A stretch of DNA of 64,000 nucleotides from Cyanoderma ruficeps. Its lineage: Eukaryota > Chordata > Aves > Passeriformes > Timaliidae. The stretch lies in assembly GCA_008694505.1 (NCBI GenBank), contig VZDJ01000090.1:9169521-9233520 (forward strand). Direction: 5' to 3'. The translations under genes and the position numbers were made by a program. Positions 23,951 to 35,960 of this stretch are shown piece after piece (the first letter of the stretch is position 1; each line of letters opens with the position of its first letter). The notes under the pieces are model-generated. The model saw nothing but the letters and a program-made list of their open reading frames with translations. It searched no databases and was not told the DNA's origin.

Positions 23951-26900
23951 ATGGTGAGCAGGCAACTGATGGAAAAATGTATTCAGCCAGCAGTGCCTTC
24001 AGATAAGAAATTGAAATTGTCTTAGAAGGTCTCTGCAATCTCTTTGGCCTCTGCTGATCACACTTTCACATAATTGACTTACCAGTACATTCACAGATAA
24101 AAGGATGCCTTGGACACATTTGTATGAAGGTATTTTTCCATGAATATTTTTTGAGTCTTGTTCCAGCTACTTCTCTCTCTAGGGTTTTTTTGTTTTTTTT
24201 ACATATATATATTTACACTTTAGAATTACCAGGAAAGAAATCAAAATGAAAGAAAATAATCCAGGAACAGAGCTATATAACTTACTTACAGACAAAAACG
24301 TTCAAGTGTTCAGGATGATCTTTGAGACAGTTCACAGCCTTTGCAGCTGCCCTCTCTTCTAACAGGGGTTTCCTTCCATAAATTGGGTGACCAGCTGGTT
24401 AGTTATGGAATTGTTAGATTCAATGAAGGACAGATATTATGAAGATGTAAAGTGGATTTTTCTAGTAGTGTTTTGCCAAAAGAGATGGTCAGGGAGTAGT
24501 CCAATTATTTGCAAATACACAGGTTCCACTGAAGTCATTGGCAGCATCCCAGGCAGATTTTTCATCTGGAGATCTGTAATCATCCCTCTGCAGCACTTTC
24601 TGAGAAGCTGTGTCTCATGTCTCAGGATGGGTACCTCATGACTATTCTGCTTTGAAGCCTACAGTGTGCAAATTCCAAGCTTTAGCAACTACTTCTCCAG
24701 GAATATCCCTGTAAATATATCTAGATTTTCACTGGGTTTGTTTTATGGTATGTGGCATTGAACAGTAGTTACCTTACTATAGTGGTGCAAGTGTGGGCAT
24801 CGGATTTCTTTCCATGTTGTGAAGGACTTGCATTTATTACATGAATTTTCTTTATCCAGGCATGTGCTCATCTCTGGATGGAATAGTATTCTGAAAGCAG
24901 CTGCAATCAACTTTCAGCCTGAAATTTTATAAATATATATTTTTTTAACTGTTACATAGAAGTTCATTTTAAATCACACAGAATGGATGACAAAACTTGT
25001 GAAAAATACTGCTATACTTTGCTGTACTTTGTAATATGTGACTATGATGAAATTCACAGCACAGAGGAGTTACGAACAGCAAATAATTTGCAAGCATTCC
25101 ATGGGCTCATACAATGCATAAAACATGTATTTGTAAATGATTAAATGATGATTCATGCACTGTAAATAATGATTCATGGACAGTTGAAAGCAAAGAAATT
25201 TACTGGTATTAATTGATTTCTGTAGATAATTCTCTCAGTTCAGTCACTCATGCTTTGGACAGGATTTAAATTAATAACTGGTACTGTAAGAATTTGAAAT
25301 CCACTGAAAATGCCCTCAGAGCATCTAGCTTCCCTTCTGTGAGAGTTCTCAGTTTATTCTGCTTTTTTCATGATTGGTTTATGTGTTTATTACTATAATT
25401 TCAGAATGTCCTTGATGGCATTTATACTTATTTTTTACAAAATTACTGCCTTAGCCCTTAAAGGCAGCAGACCATTATTTATTTTTATGTCATATAATTT
25501 TTATGGTTAAGCTTAATCTTTATTAGTATTTGTAACTTTCTTGCAAACAATTCTCAGCACACAATTAGATTATGTTGACTGCCGCTTCTTGTGCCAGATG
25601 ATGATTAGAAATTGTACTAAATTCAAACCATTTCCAGCTCAAGGAAGACATTTCATTCATAGACTAATATGGGGTTGGATCCTAACTTTTTAGTTTCCAA
25701 TAGATGCCTCTGGGCAAACCAGAAGTATTAGTAAATGGGACAGATAAAGAAAACTATCAAAACCCAGCTGAAATACCTACAGAAAAACAATTAAAAACAT
25801 TTGCCAGTGCTCTGGAGAATTGAGCATTCATTACAAAGTCACTGTGTAGTGTAACTGGGAAGCAATGCAATCACTTACATGTACAAATGATGCTTCCTAA
25901 GCCTTTGTTTATCATCTGAGCATTTACATAAAAGCCAAATATTCCCCAAAGAGATTAAACTCACCCTGGTCCAAGTCTCTGGTTTGGCTTCAGAAAATGA
26001 AATGTACCGATTCTCAAGTGTTACAAGATATAGAAAACGAGCCATGGTCTGACCTAGCTAAAAGCACTAAGAAAATCTTGCAGTACTCATGTTCATTTGC
26101 AGAATGGCTTGTCTAGCCTGAAGGTATAGTGGTGTTTTATATAAACTAAAAATTAACAAATAAGAGGCTGAGAACTCTGGCACTTTGGTTTCAATCCTGC
26201 TTGTCAGATTTGAAGCCTCCATATTCCTAAGAGTGAACTTGAGACTGACAGTGGCAGAGTGTGTGAGGAAGAGGAGAAAAGGAAACAGTGTTCACTATGA
26301 AAAAGCACTCAGTGAGAGCATGAGGCTCCCAGTGGCCTCTGGATACTAAGGCAGCCTGCAGCTGAATAGAAAAATGGAGCTGTGGTCCACCAGTCACGGT
26401 GGTCTTTGGTGGCAGATGGGCCAAGAGAGGCACCAGGCATAGAGGGACAGATTAGAATTCCCTATTACCAACATGAAAGATGATGAGTGGGAAGACATCA
26501 CATTAATCAATGTGTACCTGGGTGAGATGCAAGAAGCAGAGTTGAGGATAGTGTTGACACTTCTGTCACTAAAATCCTGCCTTGGAGGGACAGCACAGCA
26601 GGCTAAGTAGCTATGAGGTACTGCTTTTGTTAGTGGATGGGGAATTGGCCACTTCTAGGTAAGAAAAAGACTTGCCAATAGGTACCAGTGGACACCAGAG
26701 GGTGCCTGGCTGGTGGGCATCTGGATTAAAAGGTGCCTGAATGTGTTAAGTTTGTTCCAAAGCTTTTGGATTAGTGTCCATCTTGTATCCGACCCTGGTA
26801 CTGTACACTGACAGGCTGCATGGAGGCAGATTGACAGTGAATTTGTGCTGATGCCTTCAAAACCTTAAACACAGTTCACTGTACATCCTGGTGGTATTGC

Positions 26901-27470
26901 AGTTTTTCTCCTGCCTAATTGTATTTGTGTATCTGCTACCTCCTACTTAGCTGTCCCAGTATTTCTGGCAGAGAAGTTGTGAACATTTTCCTGTGATCTA
27001 CAAATTCCCTTTCCCCCATGTCTTGTCACTACCTCTCTTAACATCATCATAAAGTTATATTTAGAATGATTTCACATGACACAAGTGTGTGTGATTATGT
27101 ACCTCTGTATGTGGCATTTTACTCTGATCTTGCTCCATTTTGTTATTTGGCCATGCCATTTGGTTGCATCAGTTTGTATTTTGAGAGAACTGTTTGTAAC
27201 ATTTAAAAATAGCATGTGAAACTGCTGTATTTGTGTTCTGTAGCACATGGGCAGCTTAGTGTGTGAAGAAGAAAGTAGGCTTTTGCCTGTTCAATAAAAT
27301 AGCCAGAAGTAGGTTTTCCACAAAAATTAAGTAGTTTTTGGGTTTTTTTCCTCACATTCGCTCACAAAGTCTTGTTAGTGTTATTTATGTTTTCTCCTCA
27401 TGCACATTAACAGCAGGCTGGGCAGTGGTGGTGGGCAGCAGCAGTTTAATATTTCATAATAGTAAAGATA
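23951..27470. other. Non-coding stretch, no gene seen
   Basis: This is unique sequence. A short segment at about 24522-24545 (TTCCACTGAAGTCATTGGCA) resembles the core of an old amniote dispersed repeat, but it is too short to assign. A conserved-looking AT-rich block at 25060-25660 is listed separately. No gene was seen. Confidence 0.6.
25060..25660. promoter_or_regulatory. Candidate conserved non-coding block
   Basis: This is non-repetitive AT-rich sequence with two copies of ATGATTCATG-type sequence about 25 bases apart (25147-25180) and several TAAT cores. The TGATTCA motif is near an AP-1 or MAF half-site pattern. The evidence is texture and motifs only. Confidence 0.2.
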
Positions 27471-27479
27471 CTAAAAAAG

Positions 27480-27900
27480 ATGTAACATCACCAAGGACAG
27501 ACGTGCTGTAAACCTGGGAGGTCAGTGGGATTTCATGAGGCCATTTTCCACCTTGGATGGTTGGTACCTTAGAAACCGGGAGAAAGTGCTTTGCCCTGGA
27601 GCAGCTAAAGGTTAAAGAGAAGCAGCTTAGGGAAGAGGATAGTGCTTGACTTGCAGAGTGACATGCAAAGGCTTCTTAGGGAAGGATGAGAAGGCAAAGC
27701 AAGGAGAGGATAGATCCAGGGAGCAGCTGAAGTAGCTGCTCACCAAGAGAGGATCATTTGCAAGAGATAAGAAGAGAAGTAGCTGAACGAGGGGAACAAG
27801 GCTCTGTCTGGGGCAAAAGAGGTGGCCTGATGAGGAGATTGCAGCGAACTGCTGCTGCAATCATGGTGGCCGGTGCTTAGGAACAAAGTGTCAAAAGAGT
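27480..27900. other. GC- and purine-rich patch of unknown nature
   Basis: The plus strand is strongly purine-biased (many GAAG, GAGAGG and AGCAGC words) and more GC-rich than its surroundings. It could be an old, unrecognised repeat or a low-level transcribed region. A 77-codon frame on the minus strand (27627-27860) has a hydrophobic, leucine/serine-rich product without a recognised family. Confidence 0.4.
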
Positions 27901-30900
27901 CTTAGAATGCCAGTGCACCTCCAGCAGCTATATCTTCCAGGGATCTGACTGCTTCTTCCCAAGCCCCTCACCTCTTCTTTGGCACCTGCTTACTGATGGC
28001 TGCTAATTGCCTCTGAGCACCCATATGTGAAAAGTTTCCTGAGGTAGAGAGAGATCCCAGGTGGTAGAGACCCACCCAGCCACATCTATTATTTCTCCTT
28101 TCATTTCAATATTCTTATATGACCCTGGTGTTTCTACTGTTGCAGTCTCTGGCTGCTGTCCTAGAGCAATCTGGGCATTGTCACAGCTTTACCTTTCCAG
28201 GAACAAAGCTGTGTTGCATAACTATGGTGTGCCCTCATTCTGTTAGGTCTCCTGCTGCCTTGGAGCTCTGCCTGATTGGAATTGGGTCCTTCGGGGACTG
28301 AGTCATTCCTGTCAGAGCTTTCACCCAGCAGTGCTGTGAGACCTGTGTAAGAATAATCTCTCTCATTTTCTGGAATCCCAACTCTGAAACAAGTTCTTAA
28401 CAAAAATGAGCACAGCAGAGCACCTAAGGAGGCTCTGATAGAAGCTAAAGCTAGAGAAAATCAAGATAGCTGGGTAGGATTACTGCAATGCTATTGTTTT
28501 CTGGGTTCCATATTAATTTGGTCTTTTTATGTGTCCTGAATATTTGTAGATTTGATTTAAGCTCACTGTAAGTCAAGCTATAGCACAAGTAAGGATTTAG
28601 GATGGTGAGGATGTCTGTTACTAATTCATTCCCTTGGAATAATCTGCCCAGTAAGATATGCTCACGTCAAATTGGAATATGAGGCTTATATTGTCCCTTG
28701 TGCTTATCAAACACAAGGATAGGCCACAAGAAAATTCACTGATTTTGTGTGCTTCTGTCTCTAACATTTTTTGGAGAGAATCCTGCCATATGAAAGTCTG
28801 ATTGTTCCCACTGCCCAATGCATTTTTCTATCATAGAAGTAAACAAAATTGAATTTCTGTAGTCCTTATAATTGCCGCCAACTTTGTTGCTGAGATACAT
28901 GGGGTTTTTTTCCTTACTTTACTGGATCTGTATTCTTTAATAAAAGAATCTGAACCAATAGTTCTAAAAGACTATTTGTATGCTGAGATAAGAACAGCTT
29001 AATCAAAAATGTTTGATTTAACTTCTTAAAAAATCTACTTTTCTTAAAGATAAGTTTGTTTAAAATGTGGGAATCAACTTTTTTACTGCTGATTGATATG
29101 AAGTGTGAGTCTGGAGAAATAAAATCTGGAGATACCTGTTTGGTGTAAGGAAAAGGGGACAACAATAAAATTTATAACAACCCAGGTGCAGGGCCAGAGT
29201 CTCAGTTCCTTTGTTGTCTTTTCTCAGCACACTGGCTTTGTCATGTAACTTGGGGCAATTAGATCTGAATGATTGTAGAACTGCAACTCGGTGCCTTGGT
29301 CCTGAGCACAGACCTTGTCCTGTCTCAGAGTCATGTGTTGATGGGGATGCCATATCAATGGCATAGAGGGAGTTCAACAAGTTCTTCTCTGAGCTATTTT
29401 AGAATTTCAGCATCCCCCTGAAGACTGGAAAGATCCATAGTGTGTGTATCAATTTTCCCTCTTAGACCTTTGAATTATCACTTAGGCTGATAAATCTTGG
29501 ACTCTTTTGCAGAAAAGCTGCCTGTGTTGTATCTGCCCTGAGGGTCAGAGTAGAGAGACATTTTGGCATCCTGTCACTTGATTTGGCTCAAACATCTGAC
29601 TGGAAGGCATTTCTTCCAGTGAAGTTACATAGGATGGAACTGAAGTAGAATGAGAAATCTCAGATCTGAAATTCCTTCTATTTAGGGAAAAACTCAGAAT
29701 AAAATTTGTTTCAACATTTTCCCTTTTTTCTTGTTCTGCGAGTTACAAGTGTGTGAGTTCCATCAGATTGTTTCCTTTTGGTTTTATTATTTATTAACAG
29801 AATTAAAGAAACAGTATCTTTCCAAGCAACTTTTAAAAAAAGTTTATAATACTGTTATTATTATTGATCAATTTCTGTACTTTCATTCACGAGCTTGGAA
29901 CTCTTTTCCCAGAAAGATTTGCCCCATTTGATTTTCAGCTTTTTTTCTGAAATGGAAGTACTCAGAACTTTTATTTTTTTCTGGCTAGGCTACGTGGAAA
30001 CCACATTAAAGACAGATAGTACTAATGCTGAACTGATGTTTTTCAAATGGATGCTCTTTCTCCATTTTTTTTTGTTTGTTTTATGTGTGTTAAGCATATC
30101 AAAGCCAACTCTAGAGGTTACCTAATTTATAGTATCTGTGGTATCTACCTATAGATAGGCCTATCTATGCCGGCCTGTTGACAAGCCTGTGTGAAAACCC
30201 ACTGTGAAACTGTGGGAAGACGGAAAATAAAAAACTGTGTCTTGTCACAAGCAGGTTAATTTCTATCATATTTGGAGTCTTGGAAATTCACAGCAACACT
30301 TTTGGGTGAGGAAAAGGGAGATGTGCTCAATTCAGTTATCACACTTCCATAACAGCAACAAAAAAAATCCCAGAAGACTGTAGACAAAACAAAGCACAGG
30401 GGTAGGACAGAAACTCTGAAGTAAACAGGGAATTTTCATGAGGAATTTTTGAAAGAGCTCAGGCTCAAGCTGGCTGCAGCAGTATGTCATCTTATGGAGA
30501 TCTAATTCCTATTTGTTCTGCTTGAAGAATACCTTGTCTTATTTATCTGAAGATAAGAGAATGCAAGATAGAGATATTCTCTCGTGGGCAGAACCAAGCT
30601 GAGAAAGGGAGAAAATTAACCTGGCTTCTCTGCAGCTGGCATAAATCAGAGCTTGCAATCATTTTATAAAACCACAGGCTCATCTCATTGACACACATGT
30701 GACCCTTTAAGATTATTCTGTTGCTGCATTACTTCCAAGTGATCAGGCTAAAATGGTCAATGGTGAATTTCTGATAACATACCTTTAATTTACACAGATG
30801 TGAGAAAGTATCTAGAAGTGCACTGAGAATGAGAAATCAGTTGAAGAATCCTTCCAGTAAACTCTTACTGGTACTTAAATCCTATAGATTCTTTAAAGAC

Positions 30901-32062
30901 ATTTCAGCTAAGTGGAGACATGTAAATGAACCTGATAAAACATGCAACGCTGGTGAAACAACAGTAGCTTCATCTTGCTGTGAGCTTGGCTTAGGCTGCT
31001 TTTAGGATGGTATTCACCTTCAAGCAGTTCAGAACAGAGATGAATTGGAACAAGCCTATGAGTTCTGAATACCTTTCATTTAAAGAAAGATTTTGTTTGC
31101 CATCCAGCAATTCTGATTTAAAATTGCACAATTTGGAATGATCCAGTACTCCCTGTCTAAAGGAATATTAAGCATAGAAATTTCTTTAACAAACTTCTGT
31201 CTGCTTTAAGAGTTAGACATTTGAATCCTATCTATGCAATAAATTAATCTGCTTCTTTTTCTTTGCAACATCTTCATTCAGAAAACTCTAAGAGTAGTCA
31301 GTCACCTTCCTTCTTCCCCTCTAGAACTATAGTCAAACACAGGAAAAAAAAAAAGTTCCTTTGAGATTGACTTCAGCAGTTTATGAATTGATTCCCTCTT
31401 GTGATGGCCCAGTGGGATGGGACAATACTGGTGACAAGAGATTTCATGGGAATGTAAGGCATGGTGTATGCTTCCAATCTCTTCTTGGGCTAAGGGACAA
31501 GGAGGAACCTTGTTGTGGGCTGCCTGCCTTAGCCAGCAGTGTGTGGTGTGATCCATGTAAATGAATACCTGCAAAAAATGCTGCCCAATTCTGCTCAGTC
31601 TGTGTGGAGTCACAGAGCCAGAGGCTGAGTAGCTATAACCACCCAAGAAGTTCAGTAATAATCCCTAAAGACCATTACAGCTGAAATGCCTTATTGATGT
31701 TGTGAAACAAAATCATAACAGTAAAGAGCTGGAGTCAGAGGATGTATTTGGCTGAGTATACGGAGTGCAGCTGCCTCTTGGCAGTTTCATTTGTACCTGA
31801 ATTACTGTAGCCAATTCCTGCATCAGGAAATAAGCCAGAAATTAAAAAAGTGAGTGAAGGACTTATGCGTTTAGAGATGTCTGATAACCTTGCTGGGACT
31901 TTAAAGCCTGTAAGGAATTAGATCTCTGCAAGATGACATACTTCTGCATGATGAAATGTATCTTTCAAGTTACGTAGTAAAGTTAGTATATTTCTATTTT
32001 TTTCACCACAAAAAGACTACTTGCATCACTTCATGTGCAAGAGGTGCGTTGAGTTCACATGT

Positions 32063-32078
32063 AAAAAAAAAAAAAAAA
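32063..32078 (+). repeat. Poly(A) homopolymer (16 A)
   Basis: This is an uninterrupted A-run in unique sequence; no retrocopy was recognised upstream. Confidence 0.9.
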
Positions 32079-34266
32079 GATAGTCAAGATCCATGCCTTA
32101 AAATGTCTTGAATTCAGGAAAGAATTTTTATCATGCTATGCTACTTAACATATTTTATATTCTATTCAGCCTAACATGCTTGTTAAAAATATGTATAAAT
32201 ATATGTTTTCTGATTTTAAACGGGCAAGAAAAAAAGTTATAGCTTTAGATTATGGCATTCTTATTACTTAGGAGTAGGCAGGTGATTTTCAACCCAAATT
32301 TTAATCTAGTTTAATAGTGCTTTAGTTCTGATTTTTATGGAATGATACATTGAACTTTTTGGAGTATTGTTCTTTTCATAGGATAAAATCCTCATCAAAT
32401 AAACATTTGATGGCTTGGTCTATTAATTCTTGAGTTAAAAAATACCAGGTAAAATGGATTTGATTTTTGAAAGCTTGTTTGGAGGTGGCAGAAACCACTT
32501 GCTTGAATAATAATTCTGTGAGTAACTAAGCAAGCATTCATTATTAATGGCTGTGCCAAACATGCCATATAATTAAAGCTGTAAAATTATTCCCATTTAA
32601 CCCTAATTCTGTGTTCATATGTGGCATCTCATTTCTAGAAAGCATAGTCAAAATAAAACAAGTCCCTAAATGGTGATGCAGGGAAAGCATTGGCATGAGT
32701 GGCAGCCCACAAGCAGACTAAAGCAGTAGGAGATAAAGAAAGAATACACAGTGGGTGGGTATTTATTTTCCTTGACCACTGGCACTTTGATGGCACACCT
32801 GCATTAGGAGACGTCTCTTTATTTTCAATTTGATCATTAGCAAGAGATTGGCTTATCCAAAGATTCAGAGGAGACAAAGACAGATTCCAATATGAAGCCT
32901 GAATTTTCTGCTTATATGCTCATTTTGTGAGGGAAATGTCTTAATGGGAGTTGTTCCTTCTGCTTCCTTCCTTTTCTAACTTTGAGCAGTTCTGTGCCTT
33001 GGCAGTCATCCCTTCTAATGGCAGTAAAGTCTTTGGACTTGTTTCTGTCACCTCCCAGAGGACTGTGAAATAAAGAAAAGGCATTACAAACAACTGTAGT
33101 TGTTCGGATGATGCAGGTTCTAAAACAATAGGAAAATCCAGGAAAATTAGAGAGCTCTGAAGGTAGGACAAGCTTTGATTGGAAGAAGTGTTCAGGTTAG
33201 TTTTTAAATGATGGCAACAAGTGAATTGTAAAAGTTCATCATTAAACTTCAATGTATATTTTATTTAATATTTTTATGTGTAAAATACTGGAAGCTACAT
33301 TTCCTCCCTGAAGCCCCCTCAATTCCACTAACAATGCTTTTAAAGAGTAGATGATGTGTATCTGTAAGTGCAAAATTATTGACTAGTAATGCATTTTTGG
33401 GAAAGTGGCTTATGTAACTAGTAGGATTGTTTGTGCTGGAGCCTGAAATATTGGCTGGACTCTGAAACAGCTTGTGCTGGGGATTGTCTCTCTCAAAACT
33501 CTTGAGGGAAAGAGTAATAATACCAGTACCTGTGTTGCTATGTGCTCTGCACAATTTGATCTGCGATTTTTCAGGGTTATTGAACACCTTCAACATCCTT
33601 TGAAATAACTGCTCACTTACAGAACATCTTAGAAAGTTTGCATTTGATTTTGGATTCCTTATCATTCAAAGGAGCGTTTGTGCTGTTATTTGGATGAGTT
33701 CCACTGCAGCGTCTGTTACATATATTCAGATATGTATTTATACTGAGGTTGCAGAGTTCCCTTAACCTTTGATATTTAGATCTGGGGAAGTGGCTTGCAT
33801 CCACATCTCAGAAAGCTACATCTCTTTATTACATCCACCAGCAAACCTTGTTGCAGAAGCGTAATTGCAGATTTCAGGATTCTTTGATTTATAATCTACA
33901 GCCAGTTACATGTTCCCATACAAGTAATTTTATTTAGATCTTCAGAGAAAAAAACAAACTCTGATTTACTTTTGCATCTGGAACATTTCAAAGTAATTAA
34001 CGCTGCTGTGTACAATACTGTCTTATTAGTTACAATTCAGATCTTTATATACCACAATGCTTAAAGGTCATGCCATAGGGATGCTACAGACATTCAGAGC
34101 AAATATTCAGACTTTCCAGACTCCAGGATTGTGGAGGAGCTGAACAAACTTTTATTAATCTGTAACATTCCATATGTGTTGCTTCCAGATGTAAAATTTA
34201 AAGATTAAATGAACTGTGCTTTTAGCTTCACTTCAATTTAGAAATAAGTTAAGCCTTTTTGCATGG

Positions 34267-34282
34267 TTTTTTTTTTTTTTTT
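34267..34282 (+). repeat. Poly(T) homopolymer (16 T)
   Basis: An uninterrupted T-run is followed by an AT-rich segment. No element is attached. Confidence 0.9.
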
Positions 34283-34559
34283 GTTATATATCAAATATAT
34301 TAAGCTTGATGCACAGAAAACTTAGAACCAAGATTTACTGGTGTTTGCAGATTTTTGGTAGATGGATAAAATTAGATCACATAGTCTACACATAGTTCTG
34401 AGGAAATAATGAAAGATACTACATTTTTCCACTTCTGCTTCCAGCTGATCCTGAAAGTCTTGGCTGGTCGAAGTTCTGTAGCTTCCCACAATTGGAGATC
34501 TCTCACTCTCAAAAGAAATAAACACATCTTGCAAGCCACTTAAAATGCAGAGCCCCCAT

Positions 34560-35960
34560 CTTATTCTGTTATTTTGAATTTCCTAGATAGACAAAAAGTG
34601 TGAAGGGAGAAAAAGCTGGATTTAATGATCTGGCCAAGTCACCACAGTTCCCTGAGTAAGATGTCTGCACCCCAGCTGCGTTGTGACCCTGATAGAAATG
34701 CAGCTGCAACAGTGGGGGTTGCCAGCCACAGGAAAATTATGAATCCTGAAGTGAAACCAGGTGGAAAGCAGTCGGTTAGAAAGCTTGGAATTTGCTGCCA
34801 AAAATTATTTAGACTGCTCTGATCATCACAATTTTTAACAGCAATTAAACGAACAGCAAGGTTATAATAACACTCTTGTGATGTTTATGAGAAGAAGCAT
34901 GAGGAACACCAGGTTAATGAGATAACAAGCAAAACTGTGATATTGTTATTGATGACTGAATTATGATAGACATTAAAGTTTTTGGGGTTTTTTTTCTTGG
35001 AAGGCTAGTATTAGGGCAGTTTTGGAACAGAAGTTTTGGCAAATGTCAGAAATGAGCAATGTTTTGTCCATTTCTCTTTTATTCCTTTGAGTTTTGTGAC
35101 ACAATATGAAATCTTCTGGTATAAGTTTGCTTCCATTAGTACTTGGTGGGATGGATATGAGAACAAGGTGAATGTTTTCAATTAGAAAACAACACAGAGA
35201 ACAAAGGGGGACTGTACAACTCCAGTTCATTGTGGATAACTAACTGACAGTCTGTCGTAACATGTTGTTCTGCACTGAGTGAACATCTGAGCAAGAGTTC
35301 CACCTCCTCTCTGGAAAGCTGGTAGTTAAGCCAATTAAAAGTGCACAGAATCAGCTGTAACGTGTTCTTCTAATGTATACCTTTAAATTGAATTACTAGC
35401 CTTCGAGCATTTGGGAGCAGCGTGTATTTTGTTAATCAGGCACTGAGTAGCTGTGGCCAATTTTGTTCCTTTTCTTATTCATGTCATTACAAGCAGAAAA
35501 GTCTTTTCTTTGAGCAACTCGAGTGAGGAAGCTTTCAGATCTCATGGAATATGACTGCTAATTTCACTGTTACTTTTGCAGTGTGTCATAACAGTGCAGC
35601 ATCCAAGAGCAAAGATTGCTCAGAAAATATCAGAGTAGCACAAGTACTATCGAAGAAACTTACACTCTGCAGATAAACAGTGAAAACTAGCCAGAGGATA
35701 GATGCCATTGCAAGGGCTGTAAAAATTTGAGTCAATGAATGTTAGTCAAATGTTTGGCTGGATTACCTCAATTTTAGAAAAATAATTTAACACAGCTTTT
35801 TCTGCATCTGCCGGTTTGCAGGGTTGGTATTTTTCATATGCAGTACACCACTGTGTGTCATAGAGTAGTGAGGCAATGAAGTGGGAGAAACTGAGCTGAG
35901 ATTTGTAAAGTGGGCAAATATTTAAATTAGTAAAGGCAAAGACTTCAGCCGCATTCTCTG
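34560..35960. promoter_or_regulatory. Candidate conserved non-coding region
   Basis: There are about 1.4 kb of balanced, non-repetitive sequence with scattered CpGs and E-box-like or homeodomain-like words. The segments 34625-34940 and 35340-35830 look most constrained by texture. Short frames (for example 34625-34822, 65 codons) have no start context or splice sites that stand out. Without alignment this is only a candidate; it could equally be neutral unique sequence. Confidence 0.25.

Larger units (their letters stand above)
27901..34559. other. Non-coding stretch, no gene seen
   Basis: This long span holds unique sequence and no recognised transposon. It includes a perfect 18-base palindrome at 30151-30168, a 16-A homopolymer at 32063-32078 and a 16-T run at 34267-34282. 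Frames up to 134 codons (33261-33665, minus strand) show no domain or splice context that supports coding. Confidence 0.6.

Noticed and set aside
24516..24550. Ancient repeat core (TTCCACTGAAGTCATTGGC)
   Set aside because: Twenty or so bases are too few to call a repeat.
33261..33665. 134-codon open frame on the minus strand
   Set aside because: It has no recognised family, no splice or promoter context, and a composition like the surrounding non-coding DNA.
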